Shown here: one piece after another, positions 1-9,283 of the stretch | How the letters are laid out: every line of letters begins with the position of its first letter | Position numbering within the stretch: the first letter of the stretch is position 1 | Assembly: GCA_963804375.1 (NCBI GenBank) | Contig: CAWDQE010000023.1 | Span: forward strand, 62,001 to 126,000 | From: JANXQG01 sp963804375 | GTDB taxonomy: Bacteria > Planctomycetota > Planctomycetia > Pirellulales > Thermoguttaceae | DNA length: 64,000 nucleotides | Reading direction: 5' to 3' | Made by a program: the position numbers and the translations under genes | The notes under the pieces: generated by a model | What the model saw: only the letters and a program-made list of their open reading frames with translations | Databases searched by the model: none | What the model was told of the DNA's origin: nothing

Positions 1-2
1 TA

Positions 3-143
3 TCGGATGCCGGGCTGGACCACCTCGCCCATTTGGTCAATCTCCGCCAGTTGTTCCTTGACTCACCAAGTACTTCGGTTACCGACGCTGGCGTGAAGAA
101 ACTTCAGGGAGCGTTGCCGCACTGCGCGATAAACCCTCCCTAG
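3..143 (+). CDS. C-terminal end of a leucine-rich-repeat protein (cut by window edge)
   Basis: The frame that enters the window reads as 46 residues ending at a TAG at 141-143. It contains two leucine-rich-repeat units of the SDAGL/VTDAGV type, including DAGLDHLAHLVNLRQLFL and TDAGVKKLQGALPHC. A final repeat followed by a short cysteine-containing tail is the usual end of planctomycete LRR proteins. The start lies outside the window, so length and localisation are unknown. The family is recognisable but no specific function can be given. Nothing else is evident between this stop and the next gene at 375. Confidence 0.72.
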   Translation, partial: SDAGLDHLAHLVNLRQLFLDSPSTSVTDAGVKKLQGALPHCAINPP

Positions 144-374
144 ACCTCGAAAACGCCGTCGCGTTGACCGTCACCGCCGTCGTCTCGGCACGCCTTTTTG
201 GGCCGTCGAGTTGTACGGGGGTATAACGGGTCCAGGGCCTGCAACCTTGAGCGGCATGAGTGGTATCGCCGCGGCTATGTTGATTAAATCCTGAAGGTTC
301 GAATTGATTTACGCTGAAAAAAGACGTGCAAGTTGGCGCTTGGCTGCTGACCTGGGTGCCGACGAGGAGCATTG

Positions 375-2451
375 ATGAACCCTAGGGTCCAGAAATCATC
401 CATCGACGCCGCCATCCGGGTTCACCGCGAAGGTCGTCTTCGCGACGCACAGCAACTCTACCGCCGCATCCTCCAGAGGGAGCCAAACCATGCCGGCGCG
501 CTTCATCTCTACGGCGTTATTCGCCAGCAGCGGGGCCGGCATGAAGAAGCCCTGGAACTGATCGGCCGGGCCATTGAACTGAAGCCCAAAGTGGCCGTCT
601 ACCACAACAACTACGGTGCGGCCTTGTTTTCGCTTGAGCGGTTCGAGGAGGCGGAAGCGACGTTCCATCGCGCGCTGGCCATCCGCCCGAGCTACGCCGA
701 TGCCCTCGCGAATCTGGGGATGGTCCAGACGGCGCTTGCCAAGGAAGACGCGGCCTTGGAAAGTCTCCAAAAGGCATTGCACTTCGATCCGCCGCACCGC
801 GATGCACGGAAACGCTTGGCGGGACTGCTCCGCGACCTCGGTCGGAGCCAAGAAGCAGTCCAGGTCTTCGAACAGGCGCTGGCTGATCGCCCGGCCGCTG
901 AGACTTACGCGGATTTCGGCAGCTTGCTGCTTACCCTCGGACAGGTCAAGGAAGCGGCGGCGGCGTACCGCATGGCGATCGGCCTGAAACCGGATTTCGC
1001 GGCGGCCCACTTTAATCTCGCACAATCGCTGGAAGAGCTACACGATGCCGCCAGCGCCCGGCAGCACTTCTTTCAGGCCGCACAGTTGCAACCTGACAGG
1101 CCGCTTTGGCGGCTCCGAGGGCTCACCTGCGGGCCGGCCGTCTTTGAGAACGCACAGGAAATTGAGGAGCATTCTGAGAGTTTTGAGAACGCGATCCACT
1201 ACGCTCCGCGTCATGGGTACGGCACAGGGCCTGTGCCTGCTAGTTTGGATGACATCGTGCAGGTGGGCCTGTTTCCCGGCTTTGCGCTGTCATACCACGG
1301 CCGGAACCAGCGGCGGCTCAAGGAACAGTTCGCCGCGTTTTACGAGCCCTATTTCCGCGACCAGACGCCCCCTACCGGCAGCGGCAATCGAAGCCGGCCG
1401 CGGATCGGCTTCCACGTCAGCCGACGGCACGAGCACATTTTCCTGGCTTGCATGCGAGGAATCATTGAACGGATAAGAGCGGAGCGATTTGAGATCGTGA
1501 TCCTTGCCCCGCGGGCCGTTGCGGCCTCGCTTGGAGGCCGGGGTCTGACGTTCGTTCCCTTGGGCGATTCGCTCCCCGGCGCGATCCGCCAGATCCGCGC
1601 GGCCGCCTGCGACTTGATCTACTATTGGGAGGTCGGCAGCGACCCGCTGAACTATTTTCTGCCCTTCGCGCGGCTGGCGCCCGTCCAATGCACTGGCTGG
1701 GCCTCGGCGATCACCTCCGGTGTTCCCGCAGTCGATTATTTCCTCTCCAGCGAACTGATCGAACGGCCGGGTTCCGAATCGCAGTATACGGAACGGTTGT
1801 GGAAGTCGCGAACGCTTTTTCGTTACGAGGAGCGTCTGCCGCCCACTGCGGTCGCGACTCCGGCCGACTTCGGCCTGCCCGAGGGCCGCCATTTGTACGT
1901 CTGCCTTCAAAACCCCTTGAAGCTGCATCCCGACTTCGATCCGCTTTTGGGCGGCGTCTTGGAAGCCGATCCGCGCGCTGGTGGTCCTGTCGGCGGACCC
2001 GGGCGCACATGTCGCGCGGTTGCTAAAGGAGCGCTATGCGCGGCGGATTCCCCACGTAGCCGAGCGGATCGCCTTCCTGCCGCGGCAGTCATTTGGCGAC
2101 TATTGCCGTTTGCTGCAATTGGCCGACGTGCTTCTCGACACGCGGCATTTCGGGGCCGGCATCACGTGCTACGACATGTTTTCTTTCAACCTGCCCGTGG
2201 TCACTTGGCCCGGCGAATTGATTTTGGGCCGCATCGCGCAGGCCTGCTATCGTAAGATGGGCGTCGACAACCTGGCCGTCAAATCGGGCGAAGAATACGT
2301 CCGCAAAGCCGTGCAAGTGGCGACCGACCGGGACTATCGGAACTACGTGACGGACCGTATAGCCGAAGCCAGCGACGTATTGTTCAACGATCTGGAAGCC
2401 GTCCGCGAGCACGAACGGTTCTTTGAGGAGGCGATCGCTTATGCGAGATGA
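375..2451 (+). CDS. TPR-repeat, SPINDLY/OGT-type glycosyltransferase (GT41-like), frameshifted
   Basis: The N-terminal ~290 residues are tetratricopeptide repeats (for example HYGVIRQQRGRHEEALELIG-like units of 34 residues). They are followed by a GT41/SPINDLY-type O-GlcNAc transferase region with RPRIGFHVSRR and the QCTGWASAITSGVPAVDYFL segment. The first frame runs on to 2255 as unrelated sequence. The conserved C-terminal lobe (ADVLLDTRHFGAGITCYDMF, VVTWPGELILGRIAQACYRK) continues in the next frame from about 1979 to 2451. One extra base, or two missing, in the GCGCGC-rich stretch near 1978 explains this. The rejoined protein is about 690 residues. ATG at 375 is preferred over TTG at 372 because GAGGAG sits 5 nt upstream. 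Bacterial homologues are thought to glycosylate proteins, but the acceptor cannot be told. The frameshift is either a sequencing error or a recent mutation. Confidence 0.8.
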
Positions 2452-2578
2452 TGGGCGAGAACACGCGGCTGGTCGGGTATTGACGACGATCGCCGTCAAC
2501 AATGTCGCAGGCACCAACGCAACGAACTCCGATGGAACGCCCGCCGACGCGCCCGTGGACTCCGCCGATTACGAGTAA
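2441..2578 (+). CDS. possible small overlapping ORF, 45 residues
   Basis: An ATG inside the last codons of the glycosyltransferase gene opens a 45-residue frame ending at TAA 2576-2578. GAGGAG at 2425-2430 would serve as ribosome binding site, and the stop-start overlap is the arrangement expected for translational coupling. The peptide is acidic at its C-terminus and matches nothing I recognise. Being short and overlapping, it may be chance. Confidence 0.2.
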   Translation: MRDDGREHAAGRVLTTIAVNNVAGTNATNSDGTPADAPVDSADYE

Positions 2579-2849
2579 CCATGCTCGCGGTGAGTCCGGA
2601 AACGGCTCCGGGCCAGAATTGCCCTCCTCATGCCCTCCGGCAGCCCATGCCCCCACAGCCCTCTCGGGTCACACGAGAGACCAGCAGGCAATGCGTGAGA
2701 GCCAAACAACGATCGACCACCGGATTTTTGCCTTGAATTTCGGTAACGTCGGCTAAAGAGCGGGTAAGGGAGAGGCCGGGGTAGCCGGCCTCCCCCTCCC
2801 CTTCGTCGCGATGGGGTCAATTCCCCATATTTACCGGCGTGAGGATCTC

Positions 2850-3848
2850 TCACCGGGCGACCCCAAACGAAGTTGCCCCATGACGGGGAATCACGCGGCA
2901 TGCTTGGCCACGAGTGTCGCGGTACGTACAAAACTCCTCCAAGGTCAGCAGGCCGAGTTTGCGCCGGAAATATCCCACCCGAAGTTTCCCGTTGTCGTTG
3001 TAGTTCTTGCGCTTCAGCTTCATACAACGAAGCCGCATGCGCGTCCAGGAGTCAAGCTTCTGGAAAGCCCAGCGACAGGTCGAGAAGGCCGTGGCGAAAT
3101 AGTTCGCGGTACCCCGGATGACTCGGTTCAGTTTCATGATCACGATTCTTTCCAGGTTATGGTGTCGTGGGGTCAGTTCCCGGACCTTGCTTTTGAATTT
3201 CTGCACGGATTTGTCCCGCATCCGCCGGGAACGAGCCGAGAGATGAAACCCCAGGAAGTCATACCCCTTCCCGTAGGTCGTAATCCTCGTTTTCTCCGGA
3301 CTCAAGCGGAGCCCGAGTTCTCCTTCCAGCACACGCCGGACTAATTCCAAGGCCTCTTGCGCCTGCGCGTCTGTCTGGCAAAGCACCACGAAGTCGTCGG
3401 CATACCGCGCGAAGTGGTTACCGGCGGCGTGGAGTTGCCAGTCCAAATGATCCAGCACGATGTTCGCCAGCAATGGCGAGATTACACCTCCCTGCGGCGT
3501 GCCGATCGTGGTGGGTTTGAAAACCCCGTCCTCCATGACCCCCGCAGTGAGAAATCGTTCCAGCAAGGTGAGAATGTTCCCGTCAGAGACCTCCGCGGCC
3601 ACCGCTGCCATGATGACGGAATGCGGGAGATTGTCGAAAAATCCTTGGATGTCGGCGTCGAGCACCGTACGGTACCCTTGGCGATGACACTCCAAGACCC
3701 GCTCCACCGCCTGGTGGCAGTTGCGTCCGGGGATGAACCCGTAGGAGTGATCGTGAAACCGAGGCTCGAAGATCGGTTCGATAACGTTCACGATCGCCGC
3801 CTGGACTACGCGGTCCCGCACCGTCGGCACGGTCAGCGGTAACTGCAC
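2850..3848 (-). pseudogene. ltrA: group II intron reverse transcriptase/maturase (LtrA-type), 5'-truncated
   Basis: Reverse transcriptase of the group II intron type, which copies intron RNA into DNA and helps splicing. Visible RT blocks are PTVRDRVVQAAI, GFIPGRNCHQAVERVL, DADIQGFFDNL, IGTPQGGVISPLLANI and the catalytic FARYADDFVVL. A maturase-like domain X follows (LTPRHHNLERIVIMKLNRVI region). Full-length members have roughly 80-100 residues before the PTVRDR block. Here homology starts only about a dozen residues earlier (IPKARCGQ-like), in a frame closed by TGA just upstream near 3885. There the sequence becomes a DUF5372-like gene on the other strand. The gene therefore lost its 5' end and is unlikely to be a complete mobile intron. 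GTG 3848 is only the first start codon available. I could not confirm intron RNA domains V/VI downstream. Confidence 0.8.
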
Positions 3849-3880
3849 CTGACCGCAGCGCGCTTTCGGGATCGGCGGAA

Positions 3881-4132
3881 ATCATCCACCCGTTCCATCC
3901 TCTCAAGGGTCAGCGGTTCCCGATCCTCAAGCTCCGGCGAGTTCGGGGCATTGAAACGCTGATTCTCCAAGGAACCTCCCACGGGACATTTGCCGTGCCG
4001 CGGGAATGGACCGACCGGGCCGATCCGCTGCCCATCGCCGTTTTGGGCATCAGCGCACCGCCACTTCTGGACGGTTATTGTCTTCTTGAGTTGGCGGAAC
4101 TGGTGTCCCTTCTCCAGCGAAGCAGAAAGTGA
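3881..4132 (+). pseudogene. DUF5372-like transposon-associated small gene, 5' end missing
   Basis: The frame from about 3881 to TGA 4130-4132 encodes IHPFHPLKGQRFPILKLRRV, then GTFAVPREWTDRADPLPIAV and a C-terminal LLELAELVSLLQ helix. From memory, HPFHPL...PREWTDRADP is the hallmark of the DUF5372 small proteins found beside large serine recombinases in transposons, and a recombinase follows at 4390. The conserved N-terminus normally begins just before HPFHP, but here no start codon is placed correctly. The upstream sequence belongs to the antisense reverse transcriptase, so the gene is probably truncated at that junction. Function in the element is unknown. The 257 bp after it contain no convincing gene; a short frame from about 4260 runs into the recombinase. 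Confidence 0.5.
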
Positions 4133-4389
4133 TCTTGACCCATGAAAGCGATTTGGAGCATAACAGACTACCGTTCCGATCGGTCGGTGAATCCAAAGTC
4201 GGCTGGCAGTTGGCCTGCCCGAAGGTCGGCCAGCGCGCGGGCCTACACCCGGAGGCGGCGTGTCCGGTACATCCATGGCGTCCAATATCGAAGCGATCGA
4301 CACTCAAGCCCTGGCCACCCTGGTGGCCAACATGATCCAGGCTTATCTGGCCGACACAACTCCTCCCTTCAGAAGTCAGGAGGTGTGTC

Positions 4390-5013
4390 ATGACGACGCA
4401 GGTAACTCTGGCCCAACGGCAGAAGACGGCGTATGTCTACGTGCGTCAGTCGACGATGGGGCAGGTGCGGAACCACCAGGAGAGTACCGAGCGGCAGTAT
4501 GCATTGAAGGACAAGGGGATCTCACTGGGATGGCCGGCTACGAGCATGCGAATCCTGGACGGGGACCTGGGAATCTCGGGGGCCACGAGCAGCGGGCGAG
4601 ACGACTTCAAGAAGTTGGTGGCCGATGTCTCGCTGGGAGAAGTCGGCGCGGTCTTCGCCTTGGAGGCATCGCGCCTGGCGCGGTCCAACGCCGACTGGCA
4701 TCGCTTGATCGAGATCTGTGCCTTAACCGGCACCTTGATCATCGACGAGGACGGTTGCTACAATCCAGCGGATTTCAACGATGGCCTCCCGCTTGGGCTG
4801 AAGGCCCAGATGTGTCAGGCAGAACTGCATTTCCTCCACGCGCGTCTCCAGGGCGGCAAGCTCAATAAAGCCAAGAAGGGTGAACTGCGTTTTCCGTTGC
4901 CTGTCGGGCTATGCTATGATGACGCCAATGCGATCGTGCTGGATCCGGACGCCGAGGTGCGCGGGGCGGTCGAGATGTTGTTTGCAACCTTTCGCGAAAC
5001 GGGCAGCGCCTAG
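4390..5013 (+). pseudogene. large serine recombinase, N-terminal fragment
   Basis: The first 207 residues are the catalytic resolvase domain of a large serine recombinase. The segment AYVYVRQSTMGQVRNHQEST carries the nucleophilic serine, followed by QYALKDKGISLGW, a DLGISGATSSGRDDF segment and FALEASRLARSNADWHRLIE. Family members are usually 500-700 residues, with DNA-binding recombinase and zinc-ribbon domains after this point. Here a TAG at 5011-5013 ends the frame just after FATFRETGSA, where the recombinase domain begins. The sequence after it no longer resembles the family in any frame. The protein would lack its DNA-binding part, so it is probably inactive in integration. It pairs naturally with the DUF5372-like gene upstream. 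Confidence 0.75.
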
Positions 5014-5401
5014 CCCCTCCGCATTTTTTTCGCAACCAATTCAGAGAGGGGAAAAACCGAGGTGCGAGCGGCCCAAAAGGCCGTCGTTGGCAACAGCGCG
5101 TCACCCAACTTGGAGAGCCTGATTATTCTGCTGCTTCCCGTGCTCGGCCGGGCTGGTGATGACCGGCAGGTTTTCCGCCATTTGGATATCGTTGGCGCTG
5201 TGGATGTGAGAGCAGAGGGCGAGCAGATTGCACTTGGGATGCAATTCAGCAATCCGCCGCCGCCTTGGTGCTTCTGGTGGCTCTGGTCAAGCAGCTTCGG
5301 CGAGTTCCTGAGCAGCGCGTGGCGTCGTCCGCTCGAATGACCTCGTTTTTCCTCCGCTTCAACTCGGCTTCGTGACCAGCGCCGACTGCCGTGCGCGGCG
5401 G
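5014..5401 (-). other. gap of ~390 bp, possible decayed minus-strand coding
   Basis: No intact gene is supported. On the minus strand a frame from about 5340 down to a TGA near 5107 reads like ordinary protein, apart from one internal stop. It includes RIAELHPKCNLLALCSHIHS and NDIQMAENLPVITSPAEHGK. This may be a decayed gene fragment of unknown family brought in by the mobile elements on either side. Evidence is codon-like composition only. Confidence 0.25.
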
Positions 5402-6163
5402 TTAGGGCAACTTCGGGCTGTCAAAGAGCCAGAAGCAGACCTGCGAGTCTTCGTAGGGGTTCGACCACTGCGCCAAGTTCAGGATGACTTTCGACATCTC
5501 GCTGGACATTTCGCGCATCGCCATCCTCTTGAGGAACTCGACGCTCGCAATCGCCTTTGGGAACGTGCCGTATTCACGATTGTGTTGATCGGAAGCATCC
5601 TCGATCGCCTTCCACAAGTAATCGTCGTCGGTCATCGCCATCAGCTTGTCCGGTGTGACGGTGACCGTCGCCCGCCACTCGATTTCTCCCTTTTCTTGAC
5701 CTACAGACACCAGGAAGGATGTCGGGCGTGATTGTCCCCATGCGATTTCAGCTTGTTCATGGGCTCGCGCGAGTCTCGGTGCGACCTGCTGGACAAATTG
5801 TTCGTTCACCTTGCCACCAAGGTCGCCCCAGCAATAGCGAGCCGGTATAAATGACTTACCTTGACCTGCGATCTTGACAGTTTCGTCGAACTCCATTGTG
5901 ATGTCTGACAGGATTCGGGCATCGGGCGTACCGACTGGCCATCGAAATACGCACACGGCACGCAAGTCACCGCCGGTTTCCTTGCAAAGTTGGACAACCT
6001 CCTTGTGTTCTTGTTCGCCGTTGAGTCTGTCGAGGGCAAAAACACCAAAACTGATCCTGAGTACTGGGTCCGGTGACTTTTGCGCGAACACGATGACCAC
6101 TGCTGTCTGGTCACCACGCTCTGATATGAGATGTTCGACCTGTTGCCTGACAGAATCAATCAT
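5402..6163 (-). CDS. hypothetical protein, 253 residues
   Basis: An intact 253-residue frame starting at ATG 6163, with an AGGAG ribosome binding site 9 nt upstream. I do not recognise the family. There is no signal peptide or membrane segment. The N-terminal half reads like a mixed alpha/beta fold (VVIVFAQK, LRAVCVFRWPVGTPDAR) and the C-terminal half has charged helices. It is downstream of another minus-strand unknown (6244-6828) and within the mosaic region bounded by the tmRNA-proximal integrase, so it is probably island cargo. No function is assigned. Confidence 0.55.
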   Translation of the reverse strand: MIDSVRQQVEHLISERGDQTAVVIVFAQKSPDPVLRISFGVFALDRLNGEQEHKEVVQLCKETGGDLRAVCVFRWPVGTPDARILSDITMEFDETVKIAGQGKSFIPARYCWGDLGGKVNEQFVQQVAPRLARAHEQAEIAWGQSRPTSFLVSVGQEKGEIEWRATVTVTPDKLMAMTDDDYLWKAIEDASDQHNREYGTFPKAIASVEFLKRMAMREMSSEMSKVILNLAQWSNPYEDSQVCFWLFDSPKLP

Positions 6164-6243
6164 GGGTCTTTCTCCTAATCTGGGGTATGTCCTTGCAATC
6201 CTACATCGGTAAGGCGGTCGCGCCGCCCTGTTTGTTCTTATTG

Positions 6244-6828
6244 TCAGTGGGAAGTAGCCTCTTGTTTTTGACCCTTCGCCATTGCCTCCTTCAAGTCCTC
6301 CACCCGTCCCGTCAGCAGCACGCCTTGCTTCTCCAACTTCTCAGTCGAAATCCGCATCCGGTCAAGAATCTTCTGCCCGTTGCTCTTGATTGTCTCCGTC
6401 CAGCCGCGAATCTCGTCCAGCGCCTTTACCTGTTTGTCGATTTCCAAGAGCGTCGGCCGGTGCGTCCGCTCAGCTACAAGCACCCATTTTATGAGTTTCT
6501 CCCCCAGAATAAAAGAAGGGGGCTTCCAATCGCCTCCCCACGGGCTTCCCTCGCACCGGGCGGGTGGGCGACTCCACGGAGATTTCGGCCGGAACGTCGA
6601 CGTGACTACGACCGGGGGTACTGGGTCTGCATGAGAGCGGCTCCCCACGGATCGCGACTGATCCCGTCGTAAGAGCCCGTTATTGGCCGCGGGATTGCCG
6701 CAACCTTGCGCCGAGGCCCTTACCGCGTTTAAGCACCTTTCGGATAAGGATGGGCCATCCGTTGCAAAGCCTCTCCTTCGCCGAGCGAGACAACTGTCGC
6801 ACGACGCACATGACGCCAAGTGCGTCAT
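6244..6828 (-). CDS. hypothetical protein; only the C-terminal ~85 residues look coding
   Basis: The C-terminal part, from about 6500 down to the stop at 6244, is rich in charged heptad-like residues (LLEIDKQVKALDEIRGWTET, then RMRISTEKLEKQGVLLTGRV) and probably forms a coiled coil. The first ~105 residues of the open frame are arginine-, serine- and cysteine-rich and read like non-coding DNA. The real gene may therefore be a 3' fragment whose beginning was replaced. It lies 80 bp upstream of the other hypothetical on the same strand. No family is recognised, and the start codon is uncertain. Confidence 0.35.
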   Translation of the reverse strand: MTHLASCASCDSCLARRRRGFATDGPSLSERCLNAVRASAQGCGNPAANNGLLRRDQSRSVGSRSHADPVPPVVVTSTFRPKSPWSRPPARCEGSPWGGDWKPPSFILGEKLIKWVLVAERTHRPTLLEIDKQVKALDEIRGWTETIKSNGQKILDRMRISTEKLEKQGVLLTGRVEDLKEAMAKGQKQEATSH

Positions 6829-7173
6829 CGCGGTCAGCGCTCACGTCACAGGCGAACGCCAGGGAAACGGGGCGTCGGCCCTTGGTGAAGGGTTCCCCGC
6901 GACCGGCGTTGTATTCCGCCAGGCACGCGGAAGGCGACTCGTCGCTCATGGTAGCGAAAAAGGGCGCCGTCCGCGCAACGGAGAATGTAGAACCTGAAAA
7001 GATATTTCGGTGCGATCATCTCTCGCTGAGTATCGACTTCCGCGGTCCGTCGTCAATGTCGCAATATACGAGGGAGTCGATCGGGGGTAAAGGTGCGCGG
7101 CAACTGCGATCGGGCTGGCAAGGGGAGCGGGCGGCGGCATCCGCAAGGCGAACGGGTCGGCCGGCAACCGCGA
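6829..7173. other. gap of ~345 bp; minus-strand block of unclear nature
   Basis: No convincing gene is seen. A minus-strand frame 6680-6949 (89 residues, beginning MSDESPSACLAEYNAG) is open, but it overlaps the doubtful 5' part of the hypothetical at 6244-6828. Its sequence runs through a GC-rich, hairpin-prone block (about 6510-6810) that could be structured RNA. I see no promoter or terminator I would defend. Confidence 0.25.
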
Positions 7174-9063
7174 TCAGTTCTCGGCAACAGATTCGCCAGG
7201 AAGAACTATGCTGCTATTCCCAGCATCGTTTTCCCGGTAGCGATACACGCTCATCACCGAGCAGCCCGCCTTCGCGGCGATCTCCTGGACGGAGATCTTC
7301 TTCCTGGAGAGTTCACGGATGACGGACCTCTGGCGGACGCTCAGCCCGCCGATGCGTTTCTTCCGCTCCTCCGGGAACGGGTTGGGAGGGGTCGCGTCGA
7401 ACATTGGCTTGAGCTTTGCCTCAAGCCACCGCAATGCCTTGAAGAGCTTCCCAAATGGCTTGTTCGTATAGCACTCAACGATACTGTTGGCTCCTAGCGG
7501 CGAGCCGTGGGCAAGGAACACATCGGCAAGCTCCCCACCAAATTCCTCGCGGATCCAGTCCGAGGCAGTGTCGCGGAGCGACTCGTGCGGAAGCCAGGGG
7601 AAGTTCTCCTTGCCCTCGTCCTTCCTGATACGGTTCAACAGGCGAGTCCACGCGGCAGTGATCTGATGGTTCGGATTTCCGCTCTCAGTGGGCTTCGTGA
7701 ACGAGTGCCCGGAGTCGTTGAGCAGAACAAGCGAAGTCGGGGAGAACGGGATCTCCCGGCCCTTGCCGTCTCCCTTCGTGATGTGCGTCTGGTGCCGTCG
7801 CCGGTTCAGCACCCACTCCATAGCCTTCACGGTCCACGGCCACAGAATCCACTCACCGTAGACCTCCGTCTTGGTACGAAGTCGCCTGACAAAGGAATCT
7901 TCCTTGGAGAACTCGAAGGTGATGTACTTGGAATAGTCGTGAAGCGTGCGGAGGTGGATTTCCCCGACCCGGAGAGTCGCACACTCCATCCGCTTGAACC
8001 CGAGGTTTAGCCCGCATAGCAGCAGAAACCGCTCGATGGGGATGGCATATTGATTGAGAACCGTCAGCTCCTCGACCGTGTATGTCGTGACCTTGCGTGC
8101 CCCCACCGTAATGCGGGCCGACTTGTCCAGGTTCGTGCGGTGAATACCCAGCGACAGTTCATCGAAGTCGTGGGGCTTCGACCAGTTGAAGTCGTCGCTC
8201 TTCGAGAGCCAGCGGAAGAATCGCTTGAGCAGCTTGGCATGCTCCTGGCAGGTCTTGATCGTCATCATGCCAGTTTCGTCCTTCCTCGACGGTCGCTGGC
8301 GCCATACTTCAAGCATCGCATCGCAGCCTTGGAAGGTCAGCCGGGAGAGCGGCCACGCGAGCTGCTCGGCATTATGGACGCGAATCTGGCCGATCTGCTT
8401 CAGGTACGACCGACCGCTGTCGGAAAGTCGCCGACCTTCGATCCCCTCCTCTGGGTCGGGGGCGACCAGCATCTTCGCCTTTACATGGGCCTCGTAAGCA
8501 TCGAAGGCTTGGGCGACGGCGGGCTCCCCTGAACTCGCCGGGCTCGGATGATTACCTGCAATCAGAAATTGTCGCGCAAACGCAATGGAAGCCGCGGCTT
8601 CGGTGGTCAGTTGTTGTCTGCCTCGCGTTGCTAGTTCAAGGTCATCTGGGACGATAGTCACTTCGGGATACGCTTCCTGAAGCTGGGCAAGTTCTCTGGC
8701 ATAAAGGCGAGGTTGTGATCGAAACCGAGAAAGTTGGGCCGGCACCAATTTCTTTGGCGCCACCCGCTCGACCGAGCACGAAATCTCGCTCTTCCCCTCT
8801 GCCATTGCCAGTGCCACGACCAAGTCCTGGTCAGACCATGCGTAACCCGAGCCGTGCTGTTCAACAAGGCGATCCCAGAGCTGCTGGATCCGGAGTTTCC
8901 GCCGCTCAGATTCTTTCACGTCGCTGGTGAAGCGAAACTTGTGGCCATCGGTCTTACCCGATTTGGTCTTCTTCCGACCGAGCTTGGCACACCAGCGCTC
9001 TGTCGCCGTGTCGAAACTCATTTCCGTTCGACGGCTTTTCTGCTTTCCGAGGTCGTTTGCCAT
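7174..9063 (-). CDS. tyrosine recombinase / phage-type integrase of a tmRNA-adjacent island
   Basis: A 629-residue protein from ATG 9063; an in-frame ATG at 9021 is an alternative. The C-terminal half has tyrosine-recombinase features: an arginine in the LNLGFKRMECATLRVGEI segment where box I is expected, HESLRDTASDWI matching the HxxR box, FLAHG for the following histidine, and the presumed nucleophilic tyrosine in VECYTNKPFGK. After the catalytic domain comes an unusual C-terminal helix-turn-helix (LSVRQRSVIRELSRKKIS, then VQEIAAKAGCSVMSVYRYRE), so the protein is longer than a typical 350-450 residue integrase. Its gene begins about 220 bp from the 3' end of ssrA and reads away from it. This is the standard layout of an island integrated at tmRNA. 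The box assignments are by eye. Confidence 0.75.
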   Translation of the reverse strand: MANDLGKQKSRRTEMSFDTATERWCAKLGRKKTKSGKTDGHKFRFTSDVKESERRKLRIQQLWDRLVEQHGSGYAWSDQDLVVALAMAEGKSEISCSVERVAPKKLVPAQLSRFRSQPRLYARELAQLQEAYPEVTIVPDDLELATRGRQQLTTEAAASIAFARQFLIAGNHPSPASSGEPAVAQAFDAYEAHVKAKMLVAPDPEEGIEGRRLSDSGRSYLKQIGQIRVHNAEQLAWPLSRLTFQGCDAMLEVWRQRPSRKDETGMMTIKTCQEHAKLLKRFFRWLSKSDDFNWSKPHDFDELSLGIHRTNLDKSARITVGARKVTTYTVEELTVLNQYAIPIERFLLLCGLNLGFKRMECATLRVGEIHLRTLHDYSKYITFEFSKEDSFVRRLRTKTEVYGEWILWPWTVKAMEWVLNRRRHQTHITKGDGKGREIPFSPTSLVLLNDSGHSFTKPTESGNPNHQITAAWTRLLNRIRKDEGKENFPWLPHESLRDTASDWIREEFGGELADVFLAHGSPLGANSIVECYTNKPFGKLFKALRWLEAKLKPMFDATPPNPFPEERKKRIGGLSVRQRSVIRELSRKKISVQEIAAKAGCSVMSVYRYRENDAGNSSIVLPGESVAEN

Positions 9064-9123
9064 GGCTGCACCACAGGTGGGGTGAATTATGAATTGGCAA
9101 CGGAATGGGCGGAAGCTGTGGCG

Positions 9124-9236
9124 TCTAAGGGACAGAATCCCGGAGTCAAAGGGACAGAAAAACCTTTGATTATGGGACTTTTCTCGAAATCTACGGGACA
9201 GACTCGCTTTTCTGTTGCGCGTCAAAGTGACACAAC
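9124..9236 (+). repeat. four short direct repeats between integrase and tmRNA
   Basis: A motif close to TCAAAGGGACAGA occurs at 9124, 9146, 9190 and 9222. The variants are TCTAAGGGACAGA, TCAAAGGGACAGA, TCTACGGGACAGA and TCAAAGTGACACA. All are in the same orientation, with offsets of 22, 44 and 32 bp. They lie between the integrase start and the tmRNA 3' end, where arm-type integrase or excisionase sites would be expected. That role is inferred only. Confidence 0.5.
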
Positions 9237-9247
9237 ACCAATAATAT

Positions 9248-9281
9248 AAGCCACTTGCAAAAACTTTGCAAGTGGCTTATT
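9248..9281 (-). terminator. perfect stem-loop just after tmRNA
   Basis: An inverted repeat with a 15-bp stem whose arms are ATAAGCCACTTGCAA and TTGCAAGTGGCTTAT, separated by a 4-base loop. It starts 3 nt beyond the tmRNA acceptor end on the minus strand. The position fits a transcription terminator for ssrA, although the uridine tract after it is weak. It could also be part of the attachment site. Confidence 0.6.
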
Positions 9282-9283
9282 TG

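Noticed and set aside
2574..2607. 34-nt minus-strand segment GAGCCG...GGTTAC resembling group II intron domain V
   Set aside because: Lower helix can pair for six bases but the tetraloop and bulge do not fit and the pairing is offset by one; too weak to call without a covariance model.
4260..4868. Open frame overlapping the recombinase start (MSGTSMASNIEAIDTQALAT)
   Set aside because: Only the first ~45 residues look protein-like and the rest is a shadow of the recombinase; not enough to call a gene, though a small leader protein is possible.
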